A DNA stretch of 64,000 nt from Aspidapion aeneum (lineage: Eukaryota; Arthropoda; Insecta; Coleoptera; Brentidae). Each line of letters begins with the position of its first letter. The first letter of the stretch is position 1. The notes under the pieces are model-generated. The model saw only the letters and a list, made by a program, of their open reading frames with translations, was not told the DNA's origin and made no database searches. The translations under genes were made by a program, and so were the position numbers. The stretch is from NCBI GenBank assembly GCA_963576565.1, contig OY755038.1, forward strand, positions 13,035,756 through 13,099,755, written 5' to 3'. Positions 34,615 through 46,059 of the stretch are shown here, piece by piece.

Positions 34615-35624
34615 TGGGTGGCGGAACAAAGATCGAATACAAAAGATCGAAAAACAGAAGATCGAAAAGGCAAAAGATCGAAAATACAAAAGATCGAAAA
34701 ACAAAAGATCGAAAGACAAAAGATCGAAAATACAGAAGATCGAAAAACAAAAGATCGAAAAACAAGAGATCGAAAATACAGAAGATCGAAAGTACAAAAG
34801 ATCGAAAGACAAAATATCAGAAGACACAAGATCGAAAAAAAATCGCAAGTAAATACGATCGAAATATACAAAATGACGCGTATCATGTTTGCTTCGGTAT
34901 ATTCACATAAACAGTTTAATCAGGGTCATGGAAGGTAAAATTACCTAACCGTTAAATAAACCAATGGCTTGTCATACTTAACACAAATCATATAGTTCGA
35001 TAAAGGGGTCTCTTTTTGAATCATATTTTTTCAAAAAAAAAACTTGCCTGATTTCTTTTCCGGGATCCTAGAGGGTGTGTAACTAAACCGAACCGTACCG
35101 AACCGAACCGAACCAAAACGAATCGGTTCGGTTTGGTTTTACACCCTGTAGGATCCCGGCAAACATTTCAGGAAAGCTTTTTTTTGAAAATATATGTTAG
35201 AAAGAAACCCCATAGTCGAACCGGTTCAGTTCGGTTCGGTTGAGTTACACACCCTCTAGGACCCCGGAAAAAAATCAGGAGAGTTTTTTTTTTAAACTAT
35301 GTAACATTTTGAAACGCGCTATTTTCGATCTTTTGTATTTTCGATCTTTTGAACTTTCGATCTTTTGTACTTTCGATCTTTTGTCTTTCGATCTTTTGTT
35401 TTTCGATCTTTTGTATTTTCGATCTTTTGAATTTTCCATCTTTTGTTTTTCGATCTTTTGTTTTTCGATCTTTTGTACTTTCGATCTTTTGTTTTTCGAT
35501 CTTTTGTGGTTTCGATCTTTTGTCTTTTCGACCTTTTGTATTTCGATCTTTTGTCTTTTCGATCTTTTGTTTTTCGATCTTTTGTATTCGATCTTTTGTC
35601 TTTCGATCTTTGTTCCGCCACCCA
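34615..35624. mobile_element. Foldback element with GATCGAAA minisatellite arms
   Basis: 1010 bp, inverted ends 'tgggtggcggaacaaagatc', with 7-bp TTAAAAA flanks on both sides. Each arm (34633-34850, 35320-35610) is a run of imperfect 'aaaagatcgaaa' units on one side and the complement on the other. The centre is palindromic too: 'gtaactaaaccgaaccg' at 35080 against 'cggttgagttac' at 35235, and 'gggatcctagagggtgtgta' against its complement. Lys/Arg-rich or Phe/Ser-rich frames here are repeat translations, not genes. Confidence 0.85.
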
Positions 35625-35631
35625 TTAAAAA

Positions 35632-36153
35632 TACCTCAAATTAAATAACAGTTAGCTAACCAATAGATTGGTGTAAAAAATTGACTTTAGTGAATGTGAA
35701 ACGAAAATCAATTGTGGTGTAAAAAAATTGACTTTAGTGAATGTGAAACGAAAATCAATAACAAGAATAACACCTTAAAAAATTATGTTTGTTTGTAAAA
35801 GTAAGTTAATTATTTACATTTAGAAACAAGCAGAATTTTAAGGTATTATTCTGGTTGTTTATCACCCCGTTTGATGAATGCACTTACATAAAACTGAAAA
35901 ATTGAACTTTCGCGAACCAAGTAGCGGTTATACTGATATTTTCGCTAAACTGGCAACGTTGGTCTGTTCTCCCACGTAATCCTTATGGCCCATACAAAAA
36001 TCCGACCCCTAGAGTGAAGGCTGGTCACGCGGTATGCAGAATTTTCTAATTATTTAAGCGCATACGCGTTGAAGCGTCTTTTTTACCAAGTCAAATCAAT
36101 TTCTAAACAAAAGTATAACCAAATTGTAAAGAAAATTAAATATAAAAATTTAC
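35632..36153. other. Intron stretch, nothing recognised
   Basis: A short tandem duplication at 35670-35760 ('ttgactttagtgaatgtgaa' twice). Otherwise no feature before the exon at 36154. Confidence 0.6.
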
Positions 36154-36255
36154 CTCTTCTCTGCGATAGTTGGCTGACGTTTCGCTTGTCAAATCCATAA
36201 AAGCGGCATTTGTAGCTTCTTTGTTTCTACGCCACGCCATCGCTGCTTTTCTAAC
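36154..36255 (-). CDS. LRRC49: LRRC49-like exon: basic block
   Basis: 102 nt = 34 whole codons, phase 0 at both ends. The acceptor has a long pyrimidine tract ending 'tttcag'; the donor is 'gtaaat'. It encodes 'VRKAAMAWRRNKEATNAAF' and ends 'YRREE'. The charged, helical stretch follows directly on the LRR-cap, as expected for this family. The intron before it is 10,964 nt and contains the complete BEL/Pao element and a jockey-like fragment. Confidence 0.85.
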
Positions 36256-36339
36256 CTGAAAAAAAATTAAAAATGCAAGGTCATTCCGTAAAATAAACCA
36301 GTATTAACCAGTGATCCCTTATAATTCATTCGGAGTTTT

Positions 36340-37465
36340 TTTTTAATTTGTCAAACACACTGTGTTTATTGTATTACAATCTAGTCAGTAAGACTAATTA
36401 GCAATTTTGTTTTAACTTAATTTACTAGAAAAGTCATATTTAAACTTAGGGTTCACTCAACAGTTCTCCCCGCTTTGTTTAGTCTGTAACTCACAATTGT
36501 GTTGTGTTTATAGCATTATTTTGTTTTATTTAATTCACTTAGTTTACTAGCTCAAAGGGCTTCACTCTTTTTAGTCTTCGAAATAGCATAGTATCGTCTA
36601 GAAGCTGAATTGCTTCACATTCACATGCCGATGGAGTCTATCTCCATGGCTTTTTGCGTACTTTTTTATAGTCTCTGCTACAGTTTTGACTTTTAGATCT
36701 CGATGAAGGTCACTATTTCGAACGTACCAAGGTGCATTCACAATGTTTCTTTATACTTTATTTTGAAATCTCTAGAAAACTAGAATGTTACTCTCTTTAG
36801 CACAACCCCATAGTTGAATACCATATGTCCATACTGGTTTCAGTATTTGTCTATAAAGCAGTAACTTATTAGGAATTGTTAAATTGGACTTCCTTCCAAT
36901 TAGCCAGTTCATTTTTGTATACCTTATCTCAAGTTCTTCTTTTTTTTTTCTTAATATGTGCTTTCCAGCGCAATTTGGCATCAAGTGTTATACCGAGATA
37001 TTTTGCCTGATTTGAGTATGGTACGGGAATGTTGTTAATTGTTATATGTATGTGATTTATATTTTTGTTTGTAAAATCAACATGAATTGATTTGGTTTCA
37101 TTTAATTTTATTCGCCACTTTGTGGTCCAATTGTGAACTTCGGTGACTGCATCCTGAAGTTTTTCTATGCATTTTTCAATAGATTTTTCTACCGTCAATA
37201 AACCAGTATCATCGGCAACTGTTGCTAAGTGACAATTTTCTGGCTTTGGGATATCGCAAGTGAATAATAAGTATAGATAAGGGCCTAGTACGCTACCCTG
37301 GGGCACGCCTGCTTGAATTTCTCTTAAATTTGAGTATGAGTCTTCCTGTTTTACTCTAAAATGTCTATCAGATATGTATGATTCCAAAATATCCGAATAT
37401 TGTTTTGGCAGAAACCGTTTTACTTTAAAATTAAGGCCTTTATGCCTGCTTCGTAGTAACACAGA
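36340..37465 (-). pseudogene. Jockey-like RT fragment, second family
   Basis: Minus-strand RT: 'LNFKVKRFLPKQYSDILESY', 'QAGVPQGSVLGPYLYLLFTC', catalytic 'VADD' with 'DDTGLLTVEKS', 'YLGITLDAKLRWKAHI'. A shift in an A-run near 36940 leads to 'KLLLYRQILKPVWTYGIQLW'. The 3' end has 'aataaa' and a poly-A tract at 36340-36349 (as T on the plus strand). 5'-truncated near 37465. Sense to the host gene. Confidence 0.85.
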
Positions 37466-37721
37466 TTAAATATACAGATGACCCACTTCTTTGATCTTGC
37501 TCCAAACTTCATCGTGACCCTGGATATTTAAACTGGTTACGTGCAATGTTGCCGGAATGATTTAGTTTTGTCAAGTGCAATAATACATTTTCCCTTTAAT
37601 TGATAATAAATAATTTTTGCTTCGTTAAAGCATTATAAGACGTCCCTATTCATACTAAACAAACACCAGACTTCTAGATCGCCACGAAAACGTTTAAAAC
37701 ATGCAATGTGGCAATTTCTGA

Positions 37722-38661
37722 AGCCATACAGTGGCATTTACAAAAAAACATATAGAAGAATTTGACTTTACCCTAAATTACAATAACACCAAAATCTTTA
37801 TTAAACGATATAAAAAAACAAACACACAGAGAATGTATTTATGCTTGGGACCTAAAATCTATAACTATATTTCCAATTCAGTAAAGGACTTAAATTTCAA
37901 AAGGTTTACTAAAAAACTAAAAACTTTCTTTCTCCAGAATAAAGATGTTGAGAAACTACTAAACCGGCCATGTCAAGTACCTATAGTATAAACGAAAAAT
38001 AACGATCCTCATACCTAGTATATATTTTTTTTTTAAATTTCTCTCTCTTGGGATATTTTATGAAATTAAATTTTAACTTTGAACCAAACCATATTAGATG
38101 GTAGAGCACTAACTATTCTATATTACACAATTTATTGCTGAAATAATATACCTTATTTTTGTATTTAAAATTAAACTTTTTTATAAATATACAACAATTT
38201 TAGGTATGCTGGTTTTTTAAAGAAATTTAAATGGTAATTGTCATATTAAATTTGTTTTTCACATGTTAACTTTAAAGTTAGGGCTGTGTCAGAAAAATAT
38301 AAAAAATATAATAATTTTTATTGCTTATATCTAACATTTAATAGATTAATCCTAAAAAAATATCTTTAAATTTATCTTAAATTAGATGTAGAATTTATTG
38401 TCAACTAAAACTTATTTTAAAATTGATTAATTCTTCAGTATTATTTTAGGTAGGTACTTAATAATTTTTGTAGCTCTGTTAATAATGTATGACTTTTATT
38501 CTAATATTAATTGTATCTAAGCAAAAACAAACTTTTTCTTGATTCATTTTTTAATTATTATTAATTCTGAAATTTTAAAGTAAAAAGCTTGCAAAATTTT
38601 AGGCTTTCTGTTTAAAACCAAATTAAAAACATGATTTGTATTTTTCATATTTTATAAGTAT
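37722..38661 (+). pseudogene. Non-LTR element 3' end, split by BEL
   Basis: 37731-37991 encodes a C-terminus of RT-element type ('MYLCLGPKIYNYISNSVKDL', 'FKRFTKKLKTFFL'). A long AT-rich 3' UTR follows, interrupted by the BEL/Pao element at 38662 and probably resuming at 45759-46050, where it ends in 'aaataaagaaataaag' repeats. Confidence 0.5.
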
Positions 38662-39321
38662 TGAACAAGTTTCCCAACTTGTTTTTATTTTTGTAAATAA
38701 TTATATTCTCTAATTTTCACTTAAAATTCGAGAAGCTATCTCTCTTAGTTTTTAAATATTTTTGGGTTACATTTTCTACGCTTACAAGCGTTTTTAGAAT
38801 ATTATTTTGATTTACTTTACGCTATATCTTTCCATATTTTAAATTTAAACTTCGCGCGCTTCTCCCAGCAATGAAGGATTTGAGATAAGCGGCTAAATTC
38901 GGCCTAGCAGACGAAAACGCCGATTGTCTGAGAGAACAACTCAACCACGCGCCACGTGCAACTAAAGTCATCGCACCGCTATTATTTTATATTAAAATTG
39001 TGGAAACTATTAATTTTACGCTTTAGTTATTAGATATTAGTGTTTGGAACATTTTGAACTATTGAACAATGGAGAGTCTGGTACTTCGCGTATAATCGGG
39101 CTGGCCAGCCAAGTAGCTACGAAAGACATCTAATGGTAAGTCGTTTCTTGATAATTTTTCATTGCTACGCTATTTTTAGTATTTAAGTTTTTAGGCTCTT
39201 TTTTCCCTGTTGGAGCCCTGTGGAAAGATACAGTCCCTCTTAACTCCCCCACGTTTTTCTCGAGCTATCTCGAGTGGTCCTTCGGTATATTTTATTTTCT
39301 ACAGAAGGCCTAACCTCACCA
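38662..39321 (+). repeat. BEL/Pao 5' LTR
   Basis: Starts 'tgaacaagtttcccaacttg' (itself a small palindrome), ends 'ctaacctcacca'. Same length as the 3' LTR, with no difference noticed. Contains a donor-like 'aatggtaagtcg' near 39135. Confidence 0.95.
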
Positions 39322-39323
39322 TT

Positions 39324-39341
39324 TGGTCCTTCGAGCCGGAT
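39324..39341 (+). promoter_or_regulatory. BEL/Pao primer binding site
   Basis: 'tggtccttcgagccgg', two bases after the LTR, begins with TGG as expected for pairing with a tRNA CCA end. I do not assign the tRNA. Confidence 0.7.
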
Positions 39342-39687
39342 AACAGGACCCCGGGAAAAATTAAAGTCTAAATCGCATTTTGTTAAATATAAAATTTTTA
39401 ATAAATACGCATGACCTTGCTCTTTTTGCTGTGCTCGCCGTAAAAATAACAAGTAAAAAAGTACCGAACGCGCATTGTTTTCGCGCATTTCCTACCTCTT
39501 TTTGGTTTGGCGTCGACTGCACGTAGGAAAAGTTTCCAACACACGATCTTAGAGAGGTAAATGAGACTTGTTTACATTGTTTATCGCCTATTTTCTTTTC
39601 TTTTTAAACGCTTTTAATTTTTAAATATTAAAAATTTCGGAAACTAATCGTTCACCTGTTTTAACGGAGTTTTTTAAAAACATTACA

Positions 39688-42600
39688 ATGAGTACGCAAC
39701 TTAATAAGTTAGAAGCACTCCGTAATGTGCAACATAATCGCATTAATACTCTTCATAACTTAGCTAATGCATGCCTAACGGATGATACAAAAAAACCGTG
39801 TTTACAGGTTCGACTTATCGACCTTGATGAGATGAAAGAAACATTTTTTATTTATCAAAATCAAATAATAGAGGCTTATTCGGCAAGTCCGGAGAGACTG
39901 GAAGAAGAAAATGAACGCCTCACTGAGTTTGACGACAGCTTCTATGATATTAAAAGAATTCAAAAACAACTATTTGAGGTGAAAATTGAAGCTCCTCAAC
40001 CTCAAAACTTAACGCAAATTTCAAACTCTTCTGATCCAGACCGCTTTATGGCGTCTTTAATGCCCAGACTGCGCATTGTCGAATTTCATGGCGACATCAC
40101 TAAGTTTCCAACCTTTCTAGATATGTACAATAGTTCTGTACACAATAATCCTAGTATTCCTACAAACGCTAAATTTAATTTGTTACTTTCCTACCTAAAA
40201 GGACCGCCTTTAAACGTAGTTAAACATTTACAAATAACCGACGCTAATTATATAATCGCTTACAATACGCTTCTAAAACGCTATCATAACCCCCGCTTAT
40301 CGGCTCAAACTTATTGGCGCTCCGTGTATAATTTTCCCGCTCTCAAAGACGACAATCCAGAAACGCTGCGCACGCTGCTTGATGTTTTTTCAGAAAACAT
40401 TGAGGCTTTAAAAACTCTAAATTACGACACTGATCAATGGTGTTTTCCGCTCGCCAACATTTTACTAGATAAATTGCCTGAGGTACTACTTTCGCGCTTT
40501 GAACTAGCTAATTCTAGGTCTAATGAAATGCCCAAATATCAAGAAATTTATAATTTCCTTGAAACTCAATGTAATTCGCTTTATTCGCTACAATCTAAAA
40601 ATAGATTTAAAAATAATAAACAGTTTTATAAAAATAACGCTTCGCCTTATTATACAAAAACGCTACTTGGTACGGAAAATACTCATTCTAAAGATAGATG
40701 CGCTTTTTGTGATTCTAACACACATTCAATATATTTATGTCACGCATTTAAAGGTAAATCTCCCTACGAACGCTATACTTACGCTAAAAATAAGAAACTA
40801 TGTTTAAATTGTTTAAGCTCAATACATTCAACAAATTCTTGTCAAAGTCTGCGCTCATGTCGCTATTGCCCTGGTAATCGAAGACATCACTCATTAATTC
40901 ATTTTGAGCGAAATTATAATTGCGCTAATTCTCAAAATCAATCACATTTTGATGCTAACGTGAATTTCTCACAAAATCTCTCTAATATGTCTTCCAACGC
41001 ATCTCCAAGTAGTTCACCACGTGGTTACTTGGCCAGTCAGCAAAGTTTTAGATCCCCGGCTACTGGGTGTCCGCTTCAAAATTACTCTACTCAAAATAAT
41101 AACAATTTTACTTCGACGTCTTCTAATTCACAAGTACCAATCGCAACTCCTTCGGGTTCTAACCCCACGCATTGTGGTTTTATTTCTGCGCAATCGCAAG
41201 TTTTATTGTCAACTATCCTAGTAAAAATTCAAGATGTCCGCGGTAACTTTCAAACAGTTAGAGCCGTTTTAGACAGCGGTTCGCAAAACACTTTTTGTTC
41301 TCAAACATTAGCGCAACAATTGGGCCTTCCCAGACAACCCTTATGTTCAAATATACAGGGGGTTGGAGGCAACTCTCTTACTTCTGATCTAGGATCGATT
41401 TTTATTAAAATTTGTAATTTTCAAAAACCAGATATTTTTGTGTCTACGCAAGCGATTATTTTGCAAAAGGTTTGTACTGATTTACCGTCAGTAAAAATAA
41501 ATACAGAAAATTGGCATTTTATAAAAAATTTACCCTTAGCAGATCCCACTTTTTACAACCCTTCGCCTGTAAATTTACTAATTGGTATGGATCTATTTCC
41601 ACTAATTATACAGGGTGAAAAAATCGCTAGCGATGATCCAAATCATCCCTTTGCTATGAGAACTATTTTCGGCTATATTTTGATGGGACAAATAAATCAA
41701 CCCTTAATTTCTACCCCGCCAATTAATGCTCTTTTTTGTCAAAATGAAAATGACTCGCTTTCGCAATTAATTTCAAAATTTTGGGAAACCGACTGCGTCC
41801 CCCAAAAAACTCATTTGAAACCAGAGGATGAAATTTGTGAAAATTATTTTAAACAGAGCGTGTCGCGTAATCAAGACGGCCGGTATACTGTCTCCCTTCC
41901 CTTTCGCACATTTGACAATCCACCGCAGTTTCCTGGAATAAAACAAGTCGCGCTAAATCGTTTCTTATCTTTAGAAAAAAAACTACTTCGCGATAAAAAC
42001 TTGTATTGTGAATATTCTAAATTTATGAATGAATATTTGGAATTGGGTCATATGGACTATGACTCAGAAAAAGAAGACGATTCAGACAGCTATTTTATTC
42101 CACATTTCGCTGTTGTTAAAAATGAAGCTATCACTACTAAGACAAGGGTAGTTTTTAATGCGAGTATTACTGACCCTTTTACGCATATTTCGCTTAATCA
42201 AGTGTTATTATCGGGTCCGAAACTACAAAAAGATATTATTCAAATATTATTACATTTTCGCCTTAACCCTGTGACGCTCACCTGCGATATTCAAAAAATG
42301 TATCGTGGTATAAATATCAACCCTGATCATCAAAAATACCAAAAAATATTTTGGCGGTTTAACCCTAATGAAAAAGTTTCCGTTTTTAAACTACGAACTG
42401 TCACTTACGGAGTGAACTGTTCACCATATCTCGCTTTACGCACCCTTCAGCACTTAGCTGAATCCGAATATGATAACTACCCTCACGCTGCTAAAGTTAT
42501 ACTTAACGATACCTATATTGATGACGTCACTACTTCATGTAAAACGGTTCAAGAGGCGTTAAATTTGCAGCATGAGCTTACGGAGTTATTAGGAAACGCT

Positions 42601-45072
42601 GGCTTGAAATTACACAAATGGTCTAGCAATCGCTCAGAAGTGATCTCTCATTTAGATCCCTCCTTAGTCAACCCCGCAGTTTTATCTCTCGATTCGGATG
42701 ACGTCACTAAGGTCTTAGGCCTGTGCTGGCATCCTTCCTACGACGAGTTTCGATTTAACATATTACCTAATCAGCAAAGCTGTACTAAAAGGACGCTTCT
42801 CTCTTTTTTAGCACGCTGCTATGACCCCCATGGGTATCTTACCCCAGTAACATTCACTTTAAAATATTTGATTCAACAAATTTGGTTACTTGGTATTTCC
42901 TGGGACGCCACGCCTACTTTAGAAATAGTTCGTCAGTGGACACTCTATCAATCTGAATTTCAAGTTTTAGAAAAATTTAGTTTACCCCGCCACATTGACA
43001 TCACCAACGCCGAATCCATCGATCTCTGTGGGTTTTGTGATGCGAGTGAACGAGGGTACGCATGCGTAATATACTTACGTGTCTTACGAAACGCTAAATA
43101 TCACATATATTTTGTTCTTGCGAAAAGTCGCATCGCTCCACTTAAAAAATTTGTTAGTATTCCGAGAATAGAACTTCTAGCCGCTACTCTTTTATCTGAG
43201 GTCTTAAAATACACATATGATATCTTCATAAAAAGGTTCACAATAAATAATATTTACGCTTTTTCGGACGCAATGGTTGTTTTACACTGGATAAAATCCC
43301 ATCCAAGTAAATGGAAAACTTTTGTCGCAAATCGTGTTAGTCTTATCCAAGATAATATTAATCCAGAATGTTGGTTATATACCCCCACCTTTCTCAATAG
43401 TGCCGATGTAGCCAGCCGCGGCTGCTCGCCGAGTGAGCTTTTAAATCATCCCCTATGGTGGGCCGCCCCTAGTTTTTTACAAGAATCTTTCGATAAATGG
43501 CCAACAAAAACCCCGCAAGTCAAAATAAATGACAGGTTAGAGACTGAGGAACGAAAAAATGTTGCTCTGATTTCTTGTGACCGAATAACGGAAAATTTTT
43601 TAGATTCGCTTTTAATTAATAAATCCGATTTTTACGCTATTCAACTACTTTTAGCCCGCAGTTTACGATTCATAAATAATTGTAGACTATCCGCAGACGT
43701 CAGAAAAAGGACAAATATAGATTATATCGATCTCTTTAACGCTTTAAAATGTTTGGCTAAGCACGAACAACAAAAATACTTTTCTGAAGTAATTCTTAAC
43801 CTTCAAAACCAGAAAAAATGCATAAAACCCATACAAAAATTGAATCCCTTTTTAGACCAGGATGGTCTTATAAGAGTTGGAGGACGCATTCAACAAGCTA
43901 TGACTATTTCTTACGGACAAAAACATCCTCTTCTTTTACCCAAGGAAAGTAGACTTTCTTATATTTTTATTGAATATATGCACAAAAAATATTTGCATGT
44001 CGGAGTGCAAACAGTCCAATATCTCATTAGTCAAATTTTTTGGATTTTATCTGCCAAACGCTTAATTAAAACGGTTTTATCCAAATGTGTTCGTTGCTTT
44101 CGCGTCAAACCGCATTCTTATGAGCAAATCATGGGACAAATTCCGTCCTACCGCTTGATTCCACAAAAGCCTTTTACTTTTAGTGGAGTAGATTTTAGTG
44201 GTGCTATACCTATCACTCTCAGTAAACACAGAGGTGTAAAAACACAAAAAGCATATATCTGCCTTTTTATTTGTCTAAATACTAAAGCTTTACATCTCGA
44301 GTTAGTGTCAGATCTAACTTCGGACGCTTTTTTAGCTGCGCTACGTCGCTTTGTTGCCCGAAGAGGTTACATAAAAACTCTTTTTTCAGATAATGGCACA
44401 AATTTCGTTAAATCAAGCAAAGAATTGCTTGATCTTGCAAGAAATGCTTGCACGCAACAAGCTATCGCCTGGAATTTTATCCCTCCATCAGCTCCCCACT
44501 TCGGCGGTCTTTGGGAGTCAGGGATAAAATCAGTAAAAACTCACTTAATTCGTACCATTGGCTCGCAAATTCTAAGTTATGAGGAGTTGTACACGGTTCT
44601 TTGTCAAATTGAGGCGATTTTAAATTCTCGCCCCTTGACCCCGCAATCTACCGACTGTAACGATCTACAGGTTTTAACACCGGGACATTTTTTAACACAT
44701 GGACCTTTAGTTTCTGTTCCTGATGAAGATTTTTCAAGTAAACCTGAGAATCGGTTATCGCGATGGAACTTGGTCCAACGAATACAAGCCGATTTTTGGC
44801 GTCGTTGGAGCCAAGAATTTTTACATACCCTTCAAGTACGAAATAAATGGTTGGAACCATGCGCAGAGCCAAAAATAGGTACCGTCGTTCTTATCAAAGA
44901 CGAGTTATCACCGCCCCTTCAATGGCGGGTAGGTCGCATTATTGAAATTTTTAAAGGGCCTGATGGGCACGCTAGGGTGGCAAATGTTCGTACCGCGTCC
45001 GGTATCTTTAAACGACCTTTAGTCAAGCTTTGCCCCCTTCCAATTGATTCAGATTCACCTACCGAAAAATGA
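39688..45072 (+). CDS. BEL/Pao Gag-Pol polyprotein, 1794 aa
   Basis: ATG start after an about 350-nt leader; one uninterrupted frame. Order by residue: Gag (DUF1759-like) about 125-290 ('IVEFHGDITKFPTFLDMYNS'); zinc-knuckle-like Cys/His clusters about 337-400 ('CAFCDSNTHSIYLCH', 'CLNC..SCRYC'); aspartic protease about 505-660 with 'AVLDSGSQNTFC'; RT about 800-1000 with 'YIDDV' near 942; Pao-type RNase H region from about 1110 ('GFCDASERGYACVIYL'); integrase zinc finger about 1436-1471 (H..H..CVRCF); integrase core with Asp in 'FSGVDFSG', Asp in 'FSDNGTNF' and Glu in 'GGLWESGIKSVK'; a DUF5641-like C-terminus about 1700-1785. All key residues present. Full-length for the family; no envelope frame follows. 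Confidence 0.95.
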   Translation: MSTQLNKLEALRNVQHNRINTLHNLANACLTDDTKKPCLQVRLIDLDEMKETFFIYQNQIIEAYSASPERLEEENERLTEFDDSFYDIKRIQKQLFEVKIEAPQPQNLTQISNSSDPDRFMASLMPRLRIVEFHGDITKFPTFLDMYNSSVHNNPSIPTNAKFNLLLSYLKGPPLNVVKHLQITDANYIIAYNTLLKRYHNPRLSAQTYWRSVYNFPALKDDNPETLRTLLDVFSENIEALKTLNYDTDQWCFPLANILLDKLPEVLLSRFELANSRSNEMPKYQEIYNFLETQCNSLYSLQSKNRFKNNKQFYKNNASPYYTKTLLGTENTHSKDRCAFCDSNTHSIYLCHAFKGKSPYERYTYAKNKKLCLNCLSSIHSTNSCQSLRSCRYCPGNRRHHSLIHFERNYNCANSQNQSHFDANVNFSQNLSNMSSNASPSSSPRGYLASQQSFRSPATGCPLQNYSTQNNNNFTSTSSNSQVPIATPSGSNPTHCGFISAQSQVLLSTILVKIQDVRGNFQTVRAVLDSGSQNTFCSQTLAQQLGLPRQPLCSNIQGVGGNSLTSDLGSIFIKICNFQKPDIFVSTQAIILQKVCTDLPSVKINTENWHFIKNLPLADPTFYNPSPVNLLIGMDLFPLIIQGEKIASDDPNHPFAMRTIFGYILMGQINQPLISTPPINALFCQNENDSLSQLISKFWETDCVPQKTHLKPEDEICENYFKQSVSRNQDGRYTVSLPFRTFDNPPQFPGIKQVALNRFLSLEKKLLRDKNLYCEYSKFMNEYLELGHMDYDSEKEDDSDSYFIPHFAVVKNEAITTKTRVVFNASITDPFTHISLNQVLLSGPKLQKDIIQILLHFRLNPVTLTCDIQKMYRGININPDHQKYQKIFWRFNPNEKVSVFKLRTVTYGVNCSPYLALRTLQHLAESEYDNYPHAAKVILNDTYIDDVTTSCKTVQEALNLQHELTELLGNAGLKLHKWSSNRSEVISHLDPSLVNPAVLSLDSDDVTKVLGLCWHPSYDEFRFNILPNQQSCTKRTLLSFLARCYDPHGYLTPVTFTLKYLIQQIWLLGISWDATPTLEIVRQWTLYQSEFQVLEKFSLPRHIDITNAESIDLCGFCDASERGYACVIYLRVLRNAKYHIYFVLAKSRIAPLKKFVSIPRIELLAATLLSEVLKYTYDIFIKRFTINNIYAFSDAMVVLHWIKSHPSKWKTFVANRVSLIQDNINPECWLYTPTFLNSADVASRGCSPSELLNHPLWWAAPSFLQESFDKWPTKTPQVKINDRLETEERKNVALISCDRITENFLDSLLINKSDFYAIQLLLARSLRFINNCRLSADVRKRTNIDYIDLFNALKCLAKHEQQKYFSEVILNLQNQKKCIKPIQKLNPFLDQDGLIRVGGRIQQAMTISYGQKHPLLLPKESRLSYIFIEYMHKKYLHVGVQTVQYLISQIFWILSAKRLIKTVLSKCVRCFRVKPHSYEQIMGQIPSYRLIPQKPFTFSGVDFSGAIPITLSKHRGVKTQKAYICLFICLNTKALHLELVSDLTSDAFLAALRRFVARRGYIKTLFSDNGTNFVKSSKELLDLARNACTQQAIAWNFIPPSAPHFGGLWESGIKSVKTHLIRTIGSQILSYEELYTVLCQIEAILNSRPLTPQSTDCNDLQVLTPGHFLTHGPLVSVPDEDFSSKPENRLSRWNLVQRIQADFWRRWSQEFLHTLQVRNKWLEPCAEPKIGTVVLIKDELSPPLQWRVGRIIEIFKGPDGHARVANVRTASGIFKRPLVKLCPLPIDSDSPTEK

Positions 45073-45082
45073 TGCTCATTTT

Positions 45083-45093
45083 GGTGGGCCGAA
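45083..45093 (+). promoter_or_regulatory. BEL/Pao polypurine tract
   Basis: 'ggtgggccgaa' directly before the 3' LTR start TGAACAAG. Position fits plus-strand priming. Confidence 0.65.
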
Positions 45094-45753
45094 TGAACAA
45101 GTTTCCCAACTTGTTTTTATTTTTGTAAATAATTATATTCTCTAATTTTCACTTAAAATTCGAGAAGCTATCTCTCTTAGTTTTTAAATATTTTTGGGTT
45201 ACATTTTCTACGCTTACAAGCGTTTTTAGAATATTATTTTGATTTACTTTACGCTATATCTTTCCATATTTTAAATTTAAACTTCGCGCGCTTCTCCCAG
45301 CAATGAAGGATTTGAGATAAGCGGCTAAATTCGGCCTAGCAGACGAAAACGCCGATTGTCTGAGAGAACAACTCAACCACGCGCCACGTGCAACTAAAGT
45401 CATCGCACCGCTATTATTTTATATTAAAATTGTGGAAACTATTAATTTTACGCTTTAGTTATTAGATATTAGTGTTTGGAACATTTTGAACTATTGAACA
45501 ATGGAGAGTCTGGTACTTCGCGTATAATCGGGCTGGCCAGCCAAGTAGCTACGAAAGACATCTAATGGTAAGTCGTTTCTTGATAATTTTTCATTGCTAC
45601 GCTATTTTTAGTATTTAAGTTTTTAGGCTCTTTTTTCCCTGTTGGAGCCCTGTGGAAAGATACAGTCCCTCTTAACTCCCCCACGTTTTTCTCGAGCTAT
45701 CTCGAGTGGTCCTTCGGTATATTTTATTTTCTACAGAAGGCCTAACCTCACCA
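45094..45753 (+). repeat. BEL/Pao 3' LTR
   Basis: 660-bp copy of 38662-39321, followed by the target copy AGTAT. Confidence 0.95.
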
Positions 45754-46059
45754 AGTATTTTAATGTTATTTAAAGTTTTTTCTTTTTTTAGGCTTTTGTT
45801 AAGGCAGGCCTTTGGGTAGATTAGGTTAGGATTAGGATGAGGAATTTTACTTGAAAAATTTACTCTAATTTAAAACAACTAAAACTCATTTATTTTAAAA
45901 ATTCATATTAGCATAAAATAATAATGGTAAATGGCTCTCAAGATTAAGTTCTTCTGCTCTTTAGAATAAATTAATAATAAGTATGTAAAATGTAAATGAT
46001 TTTATAAAAATTATAACTCGTATATAAATAAAGAAATAAAGAAATTGAATTAAAATGTT

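Larger units (their letters stand above)
38662..45753 (+). mobile_element. BEL/Pao LTR retrotransposon, apparently intact
   Basis: 7092 bp. 660-bp LTRs (38662-39321, 45094-45753) look identical on reading. TG..CA ends, 5-bp target copy AGTAT on both sides (38657-38661, 45754-45758). Primer site, one long polyprotein and a polypurine tract are in order. No breaks seen, so recent and possibly mobile. It sits antisense in the 11-kb intron of the LRRC49-like gene. Confidence 0.95.

Noticed and set aside
34614..35648. Several Lys/Arg-rich and Phe/Ser-rich open frames on both strands
   Set aside because: They are translations of the GATCGAAA minisatellite arms; all frames of a short repeat stay open. 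Not genes.
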